A stretch of DNA of 64,000 nt, taken from positions 1 through 64,000 of the forward strand of contig NZ_CAQI01000025.1 of assembly GCF_001046895.1 (NCBI RefSeq). The letters run 5' to 3'. This document shows positions 42,624 to 51,300 of the stretch, one piece after another. Positions within the stretch are counted from its first letter, which is position 1; every line of letters starts with the position of its first letter. The notes under the pieces are model-generated. The model saw only the letters and a program-made list of their open reading frames with translations. It was not told where the DNA came from and ran no database searches. Source of the DNA: Pseudarthrobacter siccitolerans. GTDB lineage: Bacteria > Actinomycetota > Actinomycetes > Actinomycetales > Micrococcaceae. The position numbers were made by a program, and so were the translations under genes.

Positions 42624-44162
42624 CTAGCCTTCGTTGGCGGCGGAGGCTTCGATGCTGCCGAACTTGGGGGTGTGGACAGAGCCGAGGGTGATGTGGACGG
42701 CCTGCTGGTCGGTGTAGAAGTCGATGGAGCGGTAGCCGCCTTCGTGGCCGAGGCCGGAGGCCTTGACACCGCCGAACGGGGTGCGGAGGTCGCGGACGTT
42801 ATGGCTGTTCAGCCACACCATCCCGGCTTCGACGTTCTGCGAGAAGTTGTGCGCCCGGGTCAGGTTCTGGGTCCAGATGTAGGCGGCGAGACCGTATTTG
42901 GTGTTGTTGGCCAGGGCGAGGGCTTCGTCGTCGTTCTCGAACGGGGTGATCGCCACGACGGGGCCGAAGATTTCCTCCTGGAAGATCCGGGCGTCGGGGG
43001 CGACGTCGGCGAACACCGTGGGTGCGATGTAGTTGCCTTCGGGCAGGTGGTCGGGGCGGCCGCCGCCGGCCAGGAGCCGGCCTTCGGACTTGCCGATCTC
43101 CACGTAGGAAGCCACTTTCTCGTAGTGCTCCGGGTGGACCAGAGCGCCCACCTGGGTTTTGGGGTCGTGCGGGTCCCCGACCACGATGTTCTTGGCCCGG
43201 GCGGCGTACTTTTCACAGAACTCGTCGTAAATGGCCCGCTCGATGAGGATGCGGGAGCCGGCGGTGCAGCGTTCGCCGTTGAGGGAGAAGACCCCGAACA
43301 GGGCCGAATCGATCGCGGCGTCCAGGTCGGCGTCGGCGAACACCACGCACGGGGACTTGCCGCCGAGCTCCATGGAGAGTCCCTTGAGGTTTGCGGCGGC
43401 GTTGCGGAAGATCGTCTGGCCCGTGGTGGTCTCGCCGGTGAAGGAGATCAGCGGGACGTCCGGGTGCTTGACCAGGGCGTCGCCGGCTTCCTCACCCAGG
43501 CCGTTGACCAGGTTGAACACGCCGTCCGGGAGGCCGGCTTCCTTGAAAATGGTGGCCCACAGTGAGGCCGAGAGCGGGGTGAACTCGGCGGGCTTGAGGA
43601 CCACGGTGTTGCCGGTGGCCAGGGCCGGGGCGAGCTTCCAGGACTCCAGCATGAACGGGGTGTTCCACGGCGTGATCAGGCCTGCGACGCCGATCGGCTT
43701 GCGGTTCACGTAGTTGATCTGGGAGCCGGGGACCTTCATGGCGTCATCGAACTGGGCCACGATCAGGTCAGCGAAGAACCGGAAGTTCTCCGCCGCGCGG
43801 AGGGCCTGGCCCTTGGCCTGGGTGATCGGAAGGCCGGTGTCGAAGGTTTCGAGTTCGGCGAGCCGGGCTTCCTGCGCCTCGACGGCGTCTGCGATCTTAT
43901 TAAGAATGCGGGCGCGTTCGCGGGGCTTCATCTTCGGCCACGGACCCTTAGTGAACGCTTCGCGGGCGGCGGCCACGGCGAGGTCGATGTCCTCTTTCTG
44001 GCCGGCCGCAGCCGTGGCGTAGTTCCGGTTGGATACCGGGTCCAGGACGTCAAAGGTCTTGCCGCCCACCGAGTCAACGAACTGGCCATTGATGTAGTGC
44101 TGGATGTGGGTGGGAAGGTCCTGCGGCACGTAGTGCTTGGCGGTTTCTGCAGAGGTCGTCAT
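42624..44162 (-). CDS. hpaE: 5-carboxymethyl-2-hydroxymuconate semialdehyde dehydrogenase
   Basis: A 512-residue ALDH. ITPWNTPFMLESWKLAPALATGN contains the cofactor Asn, SMELGGKSPCVV the base Glu, and LNGERCTAGSRI the nucleophilic Cys. The overall sequence and position after HpaD's substrate step fit HpaE/HpcC, which oxidises the ring-cleavage aldehyde with NAD. It is transcribed between the GntR gene and hpaD. Confidence 0.9.
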   Translation of the reverse strand: MTTSAETAKHYVPQDLPTHIQHYINGQFVDSVGGKTFDVLDPVSNRNYATAAAGQKEDIDLAVAAAREAFTKGPWPKMKPRERARILNKIADAVEAQEARLAELETFDTGLPITQAKGQALRAAENFRFFADLIVAQFDDAMKVPGSQINYVNRKPIGVAGLITPWNTPFMLESWKLAPALATGNTVVLKPAEFTPLSASLWATIFKEAGLPDGVFNLVNGLGEEAGDALVKHPDVPLISFTGETTTGQTIFRNAAANLKGLSMELGGKSPCVVFADADLDAAIDSALFGVFSLNGERCTAGSRILIERAIYDEFCEKYAARAKNIVVGDPHDPKTQVGALVHPEHYEKVASYVEIGKSEGRLLAGGGRPDHLPEGNYIAPTVFADVAPDARIFQEEIFGPVVAITPFENDDEALALANNTKYGLAAYIWTQNLTRAHNFSQNVEAGMVWLNSHNVRDLRTPFGGVKASGLGHEGGYRSIDFYTDQQAVHITLGSVHTPKFGSIEASAANEG

Positions 44163-44176
44163 CGTTGAAGTCCTTA

Positions 44177-44854
44177 CTAGTGCTTGGCTTGGGCGAGGTA
44201 GGCGTCCAGGGTGGCGGAACGGTGCAGGCGGGCTGCTTTTTCGATCGAGTCGGCGTCTGCTCCCGTTTCGATGAGCTGGAGCAGTGCTTCGTGTTCGTCC
44301 ACGGAATCGTGGGCGCGGCCGGGGACGAAGCGGAAGGTGGAGGACCGCAGTGCTGCCAGCCGGTTCCAGCCGCGGTGCACGAGGTCCAGGATGTGCGGGT
44401 TGGGGCAGTGCTCGAAGAGGACGCTGTGGAAGTCCTGGTTGAGCTGCGTGAACCGGACCGGGTCAAAGTGCTCCAGGCATTCGCGCATCTCCTCGTTCAC
44501 GGCGCGGGCCCGGGCAATCGCCACCGCATCGATCAGCGGAGCGGACAGCGCGGTGGCGGCGCCTTCGACGATGCTTAGGGTCTGCATGGTGTAGAGGTAT
44601 TCGGTGGGGTCGATTCCGGCCACGGTGGCGCCGACGTTGCGTTCGAACGTCACCAGGCCTTCGGCCTCAAGCCTGCGGATGGCTTCCCGGACCGGGACCA
44701 CGCTGAAGCCGAGGTCCTTGGCGATGCTGCCTAGGACCAGCCGGTACCCGGGAGTGTAGATGCCCTCCACAATGCGCGCCTTGACGGCCTGGTAGGCCTG
44801 CTCGGATTTGCTGCCGGTCGGGACCGCGGCGGGGTCAACTGCAGTCTCAGTCAT
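44177..44854 (-). CDS. GntR/FadR-family regulator of the homoprotocatechuate operon, 225 aa
   Basis: HTH at about 18-80 (AYQAVKARIVEGIYTPGYRL, LGFSVVPVREAIRRLEAEGL). The FCD domain follows with the usual RFTQLNQDFHSVLFEH segment, which carries a metal-contact His. It is embedded in the operon: its start overlaps the end of the FAH-RraA gene by eight bases, and hpaE begins 15 bases after its stop. It probably binds the CGTATACG palindrome upstream of the operon. Confidence 0.88.
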   Translation of the reverse strand: MTETAVDPAAVPTGSKSEQAYQAVKARIVEGIYTPGYRLVLGSIAKDLGFSVVPVREAIRRLEAEGLVTFERNVGATVAGIDPTEYLYTMQTLSIVEGAATALSAPLIDAVAIARARAVNEEMRECLEHFDPVRFTQLNQDFHSVLFEHCPNPHILDLVHRGWNRLAALRSSTFRFVPGRAHDSVDEHEALLQLIETGADADSIEKAARLHRSATLDAYLAQAKH

Positions 44855-46337
44855 TGGCCTGGCTACCGGCTTCCCATGCCTCGTACCGGGCCTGCCACTC
44901 GGTGTTCATCGGGTAGAGGCCGTCCACGCTGTTGCCCTGCTTGACCATTTCGAAGATGAAGGTTTCTTCCTGCTCCTGGGTGATGCAGTCCTCCACGAGT
45001 TCTTCGGCGATGGCCGGCGGGATCACCAGGATGCCGTCGGAGTCGGCCACGATGATGTCGCCGGGCTGGACGGTGGCGCCGCCGCAGGCGATGGTGATGT
45101 CCGTGTCCCAGGGGATGTGGCGGCGGCCCAGCACGGCCGGGTGCGGGTTGGCGAAGTAGGTGGGCATGTCCAGGCCGGCCACGGCGGTGTAGTCGCGGAC
45201 GCCGCCGTCGGTGATGATGGCCGCGGCGCCGCGGACCTGGGCGCGCAGGGCCAGGATGTCGCCCACGGTGCCGGTGCCCTTTTCGCCGCGGGCTTCCATG
45301 ACCAGGATTTCGCCCTCGTTCACGGAGTCGATGGCGCGTTTTTGGGCGTTGAATCCGCCGCCGTGGGTCTTGAACAGGTCCTCACGGTTGGGGACGTAGC
45401 GCAGGGTCCGGGCCAGGCCCACCACGCGGCGGTCCGGGCGGGTGGACTGCAGCCCGTCGATGCTGACGTTATTCAGGCCGCGCTTGCGCAGCTGCGAGGA
45501 CAGGGTTGCCGTGGCGACGCTTTCCAGCTTCGCCTTCAGCTCAGGAGATAGGGAAGGCGCGACCGCGGCGCCTGACTCGGCCGCTTCGGCGGTGGGGAGT
45601 CCGGCGGCTTCGCGGGATCCGTACGCCTCTTCGCGCTGCAGGTCATCAACCTTCGGTCCGGCACCAAAGTCCGCGAACGGCGTTGTGCCTTCCTCCACCC
45701 GGGTGACCAGCCGGCCGGTGGTGAGCTCCCCGGCGGAGACCTCCACCTCGAGGACGTCGCCGGGTTTGGCGACGGAAGCACCGGCGGGGGTGCCGGTGAG
45801 GATGATGTCCCCCTCCTCGAGCGTCAGCAGCTGGGACAGATCGGCGACCAGGCGGGCGAACGGGAAGAGCAGGTCCTCGGTGGTGTCGTCCTGGACCAGT
45901 TGGCCGTTGTGCCAGGTGCGGATCCGCAGGCCGGCGGGGTTCACGGCGTCTGCCGGGATCAGTGCCGGCCCCACCGGGGTGAAGCCGTCACCGCCCTTGG
46001 ACCGGAGGTTGGATCCCTTGTCCGCCCAGCGCAGGTCGTACACGCCCAGGTCATTGCTGGCCGTGACCGCGGCGACATGGCTCCACGCGTCATCGATCCC
46101 GACCCGGCGGGCCGCCTTGCCAATAACCAGGGCAATCTCGCCCTCGTAGCCCAGCAGTTCACAGCCCGCGGGACGCTCCACCGCGTTCCCGGACAGGGAA
46201 AGCGACGACGACGGCTTGAGGAAGTAGGAAGGCTGGGCCGGAGTCCGGCCGCGCTGGGCAGCACGGCTGGGGTAGTTGATGTGCACCGCGACCACCTTGC
46301 GCGCCGCGGCGAGGGTGTCCCCGTTGACCTGTTCCAA
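44847..46337 (-). CDS. fusion of fumarylacetoacetate-hydrolase-like and RraA-like domains
   Basis: A 496-residue two-domain enzyme. Residues about 15-230 form an FAH domain with NYPSRAAQRGRTPAQPSYFLKP, the metal-binding YEGEIALVIGKAARR and GDIILTGTPAG. It resembles HpaG-type isomerase/decarboxylases. After an Ala/Glu-rich linker, residues about 270-475 form an RraA-like domain with ITDGGVRDY and VQPGDIIVADSDGILVIP, the fold of pyruvate aldolases and oxaloacetate decarboxylases. Standard HpaG is two FAH domains, so RraA replaces one half. TTG start after AGGAG. It is first in the operon, divergent from the flavoprotein hydroxylase. Confidence 0.82.
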   Translation of the reverse strand: MEQVNGDTLAAARKVVAVHINYPSRAAQRGRTPAQPSYFLKPSSSLSLSGNAVERPAGCELLGYEGEIALVIGKAARRVGIDDAWSHVAAVTASNDLGVYDLRWADKGSNLRSKGGDGFTPVGPALIPADAVNPAGLRIRTWHNGQLVQDDTTEDLLFPFARLVADLSQLLTLEEGDIILTGTPAGASVAKPGDVLEVEVSAGELTTGRLVTRVEEGTTPFADFGAGPKVDDLQREEAYGSREAAGLPTAEAAESGAAVAPSLSPELKAKLESVATATLSSQLRKRGLNNVSIDGLQSTRPDRRVVGLARTLRYVPNREDLFKTHGGGFNAQKRAIDSVNEGEILVMEARGEKGTGTVGDILALRAQVRGAAAIITDGGVRDYTAVAGLDMPTYFANPHPAVLGRRHIPWDTDITIACGGATVQPGDIIVADSDGILVIPPAIAEELVEDCITQEQEETFIFEMVKQGNSVDGLYPMNTEWQARYEAWEAGSQAND

Positions 46338-46360
46338 AGCATCTCCTACTGGAAGTACGA

Positions 46361-46374
46361 AATCGTATACGATT
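46361..46374. promoter_or_regulatory. GntR operator upstream of the homoprotocatechuate operon
   Basis: AATCGTATACGATT is a perfect 14-base palindrome, 23 bases upstream of the FAH-RraA start and within the 223-base gap shared with the divergent hydroxylase. Its CGTATACG core matches FadR-type GntR operators. Confidence 0.7.
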
Positions 46375-46560
46375 ACTCTCCTGCTGTGACCATGCGTTTG
46401 TCAACCCCTCGGTTGGTGCCAATTCTCATCCTCTTGTCGTCCGCATCACACCTGGCGTACAGTGGTGCTCCACAGCATGGTTTTCTCATATGGAAACCCA
46501 AATTCTATTATCGAACAAATATCTTGGCTCTCCCAGCCACACAACGAAGTGAGGAATCCC

Positions 46561-48471
46561 GTGCAGTTTCACCACCACGGTTACGTATCCGGAGACCCGA
46601 GGGTAAAGCCTGCTGCCGGCGTCGGCCTGAACCGGCCCGATGAACTTCCGGACGAGGTTGACGTCCTGATCGTCGGCACCGGTCCGGCGGGAATGCTCGC
46701 CGCAGCGCAGCTTTCGATGTTCCCCAACTTCACCACCCGGATTATTGAACGCCGCCCCGGACGGCTCGCGATCGGCCAGGCCGACGGTATCCAGGCGCGC
46801 AGCGTGGAGACTTTCCAGGCCTTCGGATTCGCGGAGCGGATCATCGCGGAGGCCTACCGCATCACCGAGATGGCTTTCTGGAAGCCCGATCCTGCTAACC
46901 ACGTCAACATCATCCGCAGTGCCCGTGCTGTGGATGACGAGATGGGCATCAGCGAGTTCCCGCACCTCATCGTCAACCAGGCCCGCGTGCTGGACTACTT
47001 CGCCGAATTCGCCGCCAATTCGCCCACCCGCCTGAAGCCCGACTACGGGTACGAGTTCCAGTCCCTGAGCGTCGCGAGCGAAGGCGAATATCCCGTCACC
47101 GTCACGCTGCTCCACACTGCGGGTCCCAACGAGGGGCAGGAACGCGTGGTCCGGGCGAAGTATGTGGTGGGTGCCGACGGCGCGCGCAGCAAAGTACGCG
47201 CAGCAATTGGCTGCACCCTCGCCGGGGACCAGGCCAACCACGCCTGGGGTGTTATGGACACCCTCGCCGTCACCGACTTCCCAGACATCCGCACCAAGTG
47301 CGCCATCCAGGGCGAAAAGGGCAGCATTCTGCTGATCCCGCGCGAAGGCGGCCACCTGTTCCGCATGTACGTGGACCTTGGCGAGGTGGACCCGGCCACC
47401 CACCACGCGGTGCGGAACACCAGCATCGAGCAGATCATTGAGAAGGCCAACGAGATTCTCCACCCCTACACCTTGGACGTGCGGAATGTGGCGTGGCACA
47501 GCGTTTACGAGGTGGGGCACCGGCTCACGGACCGGTTCGACGACGTCCTGCCGGAGGAGCGCGGCACGCGCACTCCGCGGGTGTTCATCACCGGCGACGC
47601 CTGCCACACGCACAGCGCCAAAGCCGGCCAGGGCATGAACGTTTCGATGCAGGACGGGTTTAACATCGCCTGGAAGCTCGGGCATGTGCTTGAGGGCCGC
47701 AGCCCGGAGAGCCTGCTGTCCACCTACTCCGCCGAGCGGCAGGTGGTGGCGAAGAACCTCATCGACTTCGACAAGGAATGGTCCACCATGATGGCCAAGA
47801 AGCCCGAGGAGTTCGAAAACCCCTCGGACCTTGAGGATTTCTACGTGCGCACCGCCGAGTTCCCGGCCGGATTCATGACCGAATACGCACCGTCCATGCT
47901 GGTGGCCCCCGCCAAGCACCAGGCTCTGGCCACGGGCTTCCCGGTGGGCAAGCGCTTCAAATCGGCACCCGTGGTGCGTGTGGGCGACACCAACCCGGTC
48001 CACCTCGGCCACCATGCCACGGCCGACGGGCGGTGGCGCATCTACGTCTTCGCCGACGCCGCGCCCGCAGGAGCGCACTCAGGGGTGGCCGACTTCGCCG
48101 AGTGGATCGCGAACTCGCCGGACTCGCCGCTGGCCGCCACGCCGTCGGGCGCTGATCCGGACGCCTGGTTCGACCTGAAGGTGATCTACCAGCAGCCGCA
48201 CACGGCCGTGGACATCGGACAGGTTCCCGCCGTCTTCAAGCCGCAGGTGGGCCCGTTCAAGCTGACCGACTACGAGAAGGTCTACGCCACCGATCCCACC
48301 GCGGACATTTTTGACCAGCGCGGCCTGGACCGCGGCGGCGTGGTGGTGGTGGTCCGCCCGGACCAATACGTGGCAAACGTCCTGCCGCTCACCGCGACGG
48401 CCGAGCTGGGCGGGTTCTTCTCCGCACTGCTGAAGCCGCACCAGGCCTCGGGTCAGCCGCTGACGGTCTGA
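46561..48471 (+). CDS. FAD-dependent aromatic hydroxylase, phenol 2-monooxygenase / 3-hydroxybenzoate 4-monooxygenase type
   Basis: A 636-residue class A flavoprotein. VDVLIVGTGPAGMLAA near 37-52 binds FAD, GADGARSKVRAAIG is the DG motif, and ITGDACHTHSAKAGQGMNVSMQDG the second FAD motif. The C-terminal 200 residues form the thioredoxin-like dimer domain of phenol hydroxylases. It inserts one oxygen next to a phenol hydroxyl with NAD(P)H. Its place opposite the homoprotocatechuate operon suggests it makes the catechol substrate, for example from a hydroxyphenylacetate. GTG 46561 follows GAGGAA; the longer frame to 46462 lacks conserved content. Confidence 0.85.
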   Translation: MQFHHHGYVSGDPRVKPAAGVGLNRPDELPDEVDVLIVGTGPAGMLAAAQLSMFPNFTTRIIERRPGRLAIGQADGIQARSVETFQAFGFAERIIAEAYRITEMAFWKPDPANHVNIIRSARAVDDEMGISEFPHLIVNQARVLDYFAEFAANSPTRLKPDYGYEFQSLSVASEGEYPVTVTLLHTAGPNEGQERVVRAKYVVGADGARSKVRAAIGCTLAGDQANHAWGVMDTLAVTDFPDIRTKCAIQGEKGSILLIPREGGHLFRMYVDLGEVDPATHHAVRNTSIEQIIEKANEILHPYTLDVRNVAWHSVYEVGHRLTDRFDDVLPEERGTRTPRVFITGDACHTHSAKAGQGMNVSMQDGFNIAWKLGHVLEGRSPESLLSTYSAERQVVAKNLIDFDKEWSTMMAKKPEEFENPSDLEDFYVRTAEFPAGFMTEYAPSMLVAPAKHQALATGFPVGKRFKSAPVVRVGDTNPVHLGHHATADGRWRIYVFADAAPAGAHSGVADFAEWIANSPDSPLAATPSGADPDAWFDLKVIYQQPHTAVDIGQVPAVFKPQVGPFKLTDYEKVYATDPTADIFDQRGLDRGGVVVVVRPDQYVANVLPLTATAELGGFFSALLKPHQASGQPLTV

Positions 48472-49310
48472 GCTGTCCTGTACTGCGCGGCGGCATAGAC
48501 GCCAAGGATCCGCACCTCGGTGGTGAAGAAGTCCAGTTCCTCGAGGGCCAGCTTCAGCGGCAGGTCCTCGGGGTGGCCTTCGACGTCGGCCATAAACATG
48601 GTGGCCGCGAACTCGTTGCCCACCATGTAGCTTTCCAGGCGGGTCATGTTCACGCCGTTGGTGGCGAACCCGCCCAGCGCCTTGTACAGCGCGGACGGGA
48701 CGTTGCGGACGCGGAACACAAAGCTGGTGACCGCCGGTCCGGGCAGTTCGTCCCGGGCCGGCAGCGCCGTTTCCCTGGCCAGGACCACAAAGCGGGTGGT
48801 GTTGGAGGGATCGTCCTCAACCCGGGAGGCCAGCACCTCCAGGCCGTAAATCTGTGCGGCGAGCGGGGGAGCGAGGGAGAGTTTGCGCGGATCGTTCCAC
48901 TCGGCCACTTCCCGCGCAGAACCCGCGGTGTCGCCCGCGATGACCGGCTTCAGGCCGTGCTCGCGGATGAGCTTCCGGCACTGGCCCAGGGCGTGGATGT
49001 GGCTGTGGACCTCGGTGGCGTCCCCGATGGTGCTGCCCGGGATGCCCAGCAGGTCGAAGTGGATGGGCAGGAAGTATTCGCCCACAATCTGCAGGTTGGA
49101 CTGGGGCAGCAGGATATGGATGTCCGCCACCCGCCCGGCGATCGAGTTCTCGATGGGGATCATGGCCAGGTCCGCTTCGCCGCTGGACACCAGCTCGAAC
49201 GCGTCCTCGAAGCTCGCGCAGGGCACGCTTTCCATGTCCGGGAACATCTGTTTGCACGCAATATTGGAGTTGGCGCCGGGCTCACCCTGGTACGCAATCT
49301 TGGAGGCCAT
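48453..49310 (-). CDS. pheA: prephenate dehydratase
   Basis: A 285-residue enzyme that turns prephenate to phenylpyruvate for phenylalanine. YQGEPGANSNIA near 6-17, IPIENSIAGRV near 51-61, and the catalytic NTTRFVVLA (Thr-Arg-Phe) near 177-185 are present. The C-terminal ACT domain has LGGFATNGVNMTRLESYMVGNE, whose ESY replaces the usual ESRP binding motif. Its last 19 bases overlap the convergent hydroxylase gene. No chorismate mutase domain is fused. Confidence 0.9.
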   Translation of the reverse strand: MASKIAYQGEPGANSNIACKQMFPDMESVPCASFEDAFELVSSGEADLAMIPIENSIAGRVADIHILLPQSNLQIVGEYFLPIHFDLLGIPGSTIGDATEVHSHIHALGQCRKLIREHGLKPVIAGDTAGSAREVAEWNDPRKLSLAPPLAAQIYGLEVLASRVEDDPSNTTRFVVLARETALPARDELPGPAVTSFVFRVRNVPSALYKALGGFATNGVNMTRLESYMVGNEFAATMFMADVEGHPEDLPLKLALEELDFFTTEVRILGVYAAAQYRTAQTVSG

Positions 49311-49362
49311 GATCCGTATGGTTTCACGCGCGCGGGCCCGTTGGGAAAACAGGCCCGCGATG

Positions 49363-51258
49363 CTACGCGGGGGTGACGCGCAGCCAGAGGTACTGGCGGG
49401 GCAGGAGCGTGACGCCCTCGTCCAGCTGCAGGCCGGCTTCGGAGAGAAGGTCGACGGCGGCGCTTGCGTATCCGGAGAATGTTTCGGCGGGCAGGGACTG
49501 GGGCTGGTCGCTGAAGTTGGCCAGTGCCAGGATCCAGGATTGCCAACCGGGGCGCTGGTAGGCCAGGACGCTGCGGTTGTGGGTGGCAAAGTCGATGAGC
49601 CGGGTGCCAGCAAGTTCAGGCGTGGCCGCCCGGACCTCGATCATCCGCTTCAAGCCGGCGAAGACCGCGCCTTCGTGGGTGGCAGGGTCCTGGTGGCGGG
49701 CGTACTGCTCCGCCGGGTAATGCGGCCGGTGGACCCAGCGGCTGTCCGCTTCGTGCCCCGGCTCATCGGCGTAGCCGTAGTCGTTCACCTGGCCCACCTC
49801 GTCGCCGAGGTACAGCAGCGGAATGCCTCCGGTGCTGAAGGCGACCGAGTGGGCCAGGAGGATCCGCTCCACCGCCTTAGCCGGGTCGGCTTCCATGCCG
49901 CACAGGGACGCCGTCGTGCCTGAAATCCTGCAGTCCCCGGTCTTGGGGTTGTCCTGGAAGGGCACACCGCGGGCGAAGCTGCCCGGGAAGCGGTTGACAT
50001 AGAAGGAGTTCAGGAACCTCCGGTGGTCGAAGCCGTTGATGCCCAGTTCCGCGGCGTCCTCGTCCGCGAAGGTCCAGCCAATGTCGTCGTGGCTGCGGAC
50101 ATAGTTCACCCACGAGGTGCCGTCCGGGATGTTGTGCCGGCGCTCCAGTGCCTGGGCCAGGAGCGAGGCGTCACGGGTGGCCAGGGCCTCCCAGATCAGG
50201 GCCATCTGCAGCGGGTTGTAGGAGATCTGGCATTCGGCGGGGTCGATGTAGAGGGCCACCTCGTCCGGGTGCACGATGGCCTCGGACTTGAACAGCAGGG
50301 ACGGCGCCGCGAGCCTGCAGACGGCGTTGAAGGCCTGCAGCAGGGTGTGGGCTTCGGGAAGGTTTTCGCAGGGGGTGCCCAGCTGTTTCCAGATGAACGC
50401 CACCGCGTCCATGCGCAGGATGTCCACGCCCTGGTTGGCCAGGAACAGCATTTCGCCAGCCATGGCGCGGAACACGTCGGGGTTGGAGTAGTTCAGGTCC
50501 CATTGGTAGGTGTGGAAGGTGGCCCACACCCAGCGGCCGTCCTCCATGCGGATAAAAGAACCGGGGTGGTTCTCGGGGAAGATCTCCCGCACGTTCTGTT
50601 CGAAGGCGTCCGGCATGGTGCGGTCCGGGAAGATCCAGTAGTAGTCGCTGAATTCGGGATCACCGGCGGCAGCACGCCTGGCCCACTCATGTTCGTCCGA
50701 GGTGTGGTTGAAGATGAAGTCCACCACCAGGCTGATCCCGTTGGCCTTCAGTTCCGCGGCCAGATCCCGGAGCTGCTCCATGCTGCCGTGTTTCGGGTTG
50801 ACCTGGCGGTAGCTGGAGACCGCGTAGCCGCCGTCGGAGTGCGGCTCGGGTGCCAGGAACAGCGGCATCAGGTGCAGGTAGGTGAGGCCCAGTTCCTTGA
50901 AGTACGGGATGCGGCTCCGGACTCCCTCCAGGCTTTCGGCATACCGGTCAACGTAGCAAACGCCGCCCAGCATGCTGTTGGCCAGGAACCAGCCGGGGTT
51001 CGCCTCCCGCTCGGCGTCGATCGCCTTCAACCCGGCCGGGCGTTCCTGCCACGAGCGCGCACACTGCAGGACCAACGAGGTGAGCTGGTCCAGCCAGTCG
51101 TCGCGGGAAGCGTACAGCGCATGGAAGAGCCGGAGGAGGTCCGGGAAGTGCCGGTCGAACCGGCCCTCAAAGTCACTTCCGGCGCTGACGTCCGCCCGGG
51201 CCATGGCCTCCACGACATGCTGCCGCGCTGTCTCGTCCACACTGGCGAGTTCCTGCAT
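49363..51258 (-). CDS. amylosucrase-like GH13 enzyme
   Basis: A 631-residue GH13_4 protein. An N-terminal helical domain (1-90) typical of amylosucrases precedes the barrel. VVDFIFNHTSDEHEWARRA, the nucleophile Asp in GVDILRMDAVAFIWK, the acid Glu in LFKSEAIVHPDE and YVRSHDDIGW form the active site. The C-terminal beta domain follows. It builds alpha-1,4-glucan from sucrose or hydrolyses sucrose; the balance cannot be told. GGAAGGGG precedes the ATG, and the pheA gene follows 52 bases later. Confidence 0.88.
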   Translation of the reverse strand: MQELASVDETARQHVVEAMARADVSAGSDFEGRFDRHFPDLLRLFHALYASRDDWLDQLTSLVLQCARSWQERPAGLKAIDAEREANPGWFLANSMLGGVCYVDRYAESLEGVRSRIPYFKELGLTYLHLMPLFLAPEPHSDGGYAVSSYRQVNPKHGSMEQLRDLAAELKANGISLVVDFIFNHTSDEHEWARRAAAGDPEFSDYYWIFPDRTMPDAFEQNVREIFPENHPGSFIRMEDGRWVWATFHTYQWDLNYSNPDVFRAMAGEMLFLANQGVDILRMDAVAFIWKQLGTPCENLPEAHTLLQAFNAVCRLAAPSLLFKSEAIVHPDEVALYIDPAECQISYNPLQMALIWEALATRDASLLAQALERRHNIPDGTSWVNYVRSHDDIGWTFADEDAAELGINGFDHRRFLNSFYVNRFPGSFARGVPFQDNPKTGDCRISGTTASLCGMEADPAKAVERILLAHSVAFSTGGIPLLYLGDEVGQVNDYGYADEPGHEADSRWVHRPHYPAEQYARHQDPATHEGAVFAGLKRMIEVRAATPELAGTRLIDFATHNRSVLAYQRPGWQSWILALANFSDQPQSLPAETFSGYASAAVDLLSEAGLQLDEGVTLLPRQYLWLRVTPA

Positions 51259-51300
51259 AAAACGGGCCCCTTCCGGCCGGCGGGTCCGGCAATCCCTGAT

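Noticed and set aside
46486-48078. A 530-codon open frame antisense to the aromatic hydroxylase
   Set aside because: No motif; the sense frame has both FAD motifs.
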